This document shows, piece after piece, positions 62,513 to 64,000 of a stretch of DNA of 64,000 nucleotides. Within the stretch, counting starts at the first letter, position 1, and every line of letters starts with the position of its first letter. A program made the position numbers and the translations under genes. The notes under the pieces are model-generated. The model ran no database searches and was not told the origin of the DNA. It saw only the letters and a program-made list of their open reading frames with translations. This DNA comes from an uncultured Helicobacter sp. (lineage in GTDB: Bacteria > Campylobacterota > Campylobacteria > Campylobacterales > Helicobacteraceae): contig NZ_CALBGN010000015.1 of assembly GCF_937893305.1 (NCBI RefSeq), forward strand, positions 62,001 through 126,000. The letters are read 5' to 3'.

Positions 62513-63216
62513 AGATTTTAGATTCCATTAGTCCTTTTGAGTTGCAAGAAAAATGGGACAACTCCGGACTAATCCTAGGCGCATTAGATAGGAGGGTTTC
62601 TCAAATCTATCTTAGCCTTGAAGTTACTTTAGAAATCTTAAAGAAAATGGATTCCAATTCTACACTTATCACACATCACCCATTAATTTTTTCACCACTT
62701 AAACAATTAAATTTCACCACCTATCCTGCTAAACTCTTAGAGCTTGCAATCCAAAAAAATATTCAACTTGTCGCGATGCACACAAACTTTGATAAAACAC
62801 ACTTTGGAAAATATGTTACACAAAAACTTGAAATCCAAACTTACACGCAAGAAAATTTTGCAACGCACTTTTTATGGGAAGACTCCATAGAATCTCTTCT
62901 TAAACACACAAAAGAAAAGCTAGCAATTCCCACTCTTAAATACACACTAGGAAATTTTAAAACCCCACAAAGAGTCGCACTAGTTACAGGAAGCGGTGGA
63001 AGTTTTATCAGGGAGTCAAACACCATAGATTGCTTAATTACAGGTGATATCAAATACCACGAAGCGATGGAAGCGCAAGCTTTAGGGATCAATATAATTG
63101 ATTGTGGGCATTATGAATTAGAGCGTTATTTTGGAGAAATTTTATCTCCAATTTTGACAAATTATGGCTATAAGGCTATAATTTTGACTTCACAAAATCC
63201 CTTTAATTTTGTCTAA
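62497..63216 (+). CDS. Nif3-like dinuclear metal-centre protein (YbgI family)
   Basis: 239 residues. Metal-ligand motifs [17 protein letters not shown] (about 53-70) and [16 protein letters not shown] (about 89-104), then [35 protein letters not shown] at the C-terminus, fit the Nif3/YbgI family; [15 protein letters not shown] is the usual start. Members have a two-metal site and unclear function. It overlaps glyQ and precedes flgZ, matching H. pylori HP0960-HP0959-HP0958. Confidence 0.9.
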   Translation: MQKLLEILDSISPFELQEKWDNSGLILGALDRRVSQIYLSLEVTLEILKKMDSNSTLITHHPLIFSPLKQLNFTTYPAKLLELAIQKNIQLVAMHTNFDKTHFGKYVTQKLEIQTYTQENFATHFLWEDSIESLLKHTKEKLAIPTLKYTLGNFKTPQRVALVTGSGGSFIRESNTIDCLITGDIKYHEAMEAQALGINIIDCGHYELERYFGEILSPILTNYGYKAIILTSQNPFNFV

Positions 63217-63240
63217 TAAATTTAAACCTTGGAGCTGTTA

Positions 63241-63945
63241 ATGAATAAGCATTTAAGCCAATTAATAGAAATTGCAAATTTAGATAAAGAGATTGATTCT
63301 TTTGAACCACGCATTAAAGAAGCCAAAAAAGAATTAAATCTGATAGAAAAAGAAGAAGATAAACTAAATCATCAAATAGAAGAATTCAATATGACTTCTA
63401 ACGACATTTCTCTCTCTATCCAAAAAAACGAAAATCACCTAGAGGATTTGTCGTTAAAACTTGAAGAAATTGCCAATAAAACAAAATTAATTAAAACCGA
63501 AAAAGAAAGTAAAGCTTTAAGTCTTGAAGAAGAGCTAGCAAAGGAGCAAATTACTTTTGCTAATGAAGAAATTGCACGCCTAAATGGAATCTTAGAAAAC
63601 AAAAAAGAAGCATTAAAAGAGCTAGAGGAAAGCATTAAAGCTTTGCAAAACAACAAAAAGGAAATTGCACAAAAGGTAGAAGCAGAAGTGCAAAAAGTCA
63701 AAGATGAACAAAAAGAAATCTTCACACAAAAAGAAGCACTTGTTGGCAAAATGGATCAAAAAATCATCTCCTTTTATGAAAAGATCCGCAAATGGGCAAA
63801 AAACACAAGCGTTGTCCCAGTAACACGCCAAGCTTGTGGAGGTTGCTTTATCCGCTTAAATGATAAAATCTACTCTGATGTTATCCGCTCTGATGATATT
63901 ACTACTTGTCCGCATTGTGGAAGAATTCTTTATAACGAAAATTAA
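63241..63945 (+). CDS. flgZ: Zinc-ribbon coiled-coil protein FlgZ (HP0958-like)
   Basis: 234 residues from the ATG at 63241; an upstream in-frame start at 63229 gives four extra residues and is weaker. A long antiparallel coiled coil (about 1-175, many Glu/Lys/Leu: LIEKEEDKLNHQIEEF, ELAKEQITFANEEIARL) is followed by a C4 zinc ribbon (CGGCFIRLND...CPHCGRILY). H. pylori HP0958 stabilises the sigma factor RpoN and binds flaA mRNA, and is needed for motility. Gene order with nif3-like and glyQ is the same as in H. pylori. Confidence 0.88.
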   Translation: MNKHLSQLIEIANLDKEIDSFEPRIKEAKKELNLIEKEEDKLNHQIEEFNMTSNDISLSIQKNENHLEDLSLKLEEIANKTKLIKTEKESKALSLEEELAKEQITFANEEIARLNGILENKKEALKELEESIKALQNNKKEIAQKVEAEVQKVKDEQKEIFTQKEALVGKMDQKIISFYEKIRKWAKNTSVVPVTRQACGGCFIRLNDKIYSDVIRSDDITTCPHCGRILYNEN

Positions 63946-63951
63946 TTTTTA

Positions 63952-64000
63952 ATGTATGGTTTATGGCTATTATCTTTTAATGTGTATAGCGCATTTTTGC
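63952..64000 (+). CDS. Start of a gene, possibly kdtA/waaA (partial)
   Basis: An ATG at 63952 opens a frame encoding MYGLWLLSFNVYSAFL up to the window edge, a hydrophobic N-terminus. In H. pylori the gene after HP0958 is the Kdo transferase kdtA (HP0957), whose product also begins with a hydrophobic anchor, so this is a positional guess. The ribosome site before it is not obvious (ATTAATTTTTA). Confidence 0.35.
   Translation, partial: MYGLWLLSFNVYSAFL

Noticed and set aside
1..64000. tRNA or rRNA genes, CRISPR arrays, insertion sequences, phage or plasmid genes
   Set aside because: I looked in the gaps and found no cloverleaf-like ends, regularly spaced repeats, transposases or integrases. 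Short RNAs without clear structure could be missed by eye.

Overview
The window looks like one stretch of a chromosome from an AT-rich (roughly one-third GC by eye) epsilonproteobacterium, most likely a non-gastric (enterohepatic-type) Helicobacter. Three blocks match gene orders I recall from H. pylori: aroB-mscS-mtaB-ftsH-like (HP0283-HP0287), lnt/cvpA/lysS/glyA/DUF1882 (HP0180-HP0184) and glyQ-nif3-flgZ (HP0960-HP0958). The PycA/PycB pyruvate carboxylase, the paired SMR exporters and the FlgP/FlgQ-like pair fit an enterohepatic Helicobacter or Campylobacter-like relative better than H. pylori itself. Coding is very dense, genes often overlap by 1-4 bases (ATGA, TAATG), and no gene-free stretch exceeds 300 bases. 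The longest gap is 198 bases at 55558-55755, AT-rich with no gene that I can see. I saw no rRNA, tRNA, CRISPR array, insertion sequence or prophage.

Layout. 1-8.7 kb: end of a lipid A acyltransferase and a heptosyltransferase, a YedF-like protein, then tilS, rimO, ruvA and a FapA/DUF342 protein on the minus strand, murJ on plus and dus on minus. 8.7-9.9 kb: three tandem paralogues for small exported proteins under two look-alike promoters. 9.9-16 kb: minus-strand block of a degenerate FtsH homologue, mtaB, an MscS channel and aroB. 16-16.7 kb: an MdtJ/MdtI-like SMR pair. 16.7-21.3 kb: the conserved rpmH-rnpA-yidD-yidC-khpB-mnmE run. 21.4-29.6 kb: pycA, uppP, xseA, pycB, a newly noted 59-residue gene, proB, obg, rpmA, rplU. 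29.7-33.7 kb: ridA, a molybdopterin cluster (moaD, moaE, mobB, mog), a cyclophilin and prs. 33.8-39.9 kb: plus-strand run with a Maf-type glycosyltransferase, FlgP, a FlgQ-like lipoprotein, a tRNA methyltransferase-like protein, a YkgJ protein, a TPR lipoprotein and an SDR. 39.9-46.5 kb: hypF, thiE, a LOG-family protein, a 29-residue membrane microprotein, rarA and a chemoreceptor gene broken by one in-frame TGA. 46.6-55.6 kb: SPOR protein, DUF1882, glyA, lysS, cvpA, yajQ, lnt, a metallophosphatase and a PiT phosphate transporter. 55.7-59.3 kb: an FmdE-like protein with an apparent ATA start plus a complete FecCD-type ABC importer. 59.3-64 kb: flgH, thrC, glyQ, nif3-like, flgZ and the start of a gene that may be kdtA.

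The most unusual signal is not a gene. An exact 16-base word (AAGTTGGAATCCAAAA, or its complement) occurs six times in the window, in both orientations and in several reading frames. Its core GTTGGAATC/GATTCCAAC occurs at least sixteen times. Pairs of the core form inverted repeats, both between genes and in-frame inside unconstrained protein segments. This resembles the behaviour of DNA uptake sequences or small palindromic elements elsewhere, and I know of no description of it in this group.

Functionally the window is mostly housekeeping (translation, tRNA modification, envelope assembly, central carbon metabolism). Flagellar and motility genes (maf, flgP/flgQ-like, flgH, flgZ, chemoreceptor) are scattered rather than clustered, as usual in Helicobacter.
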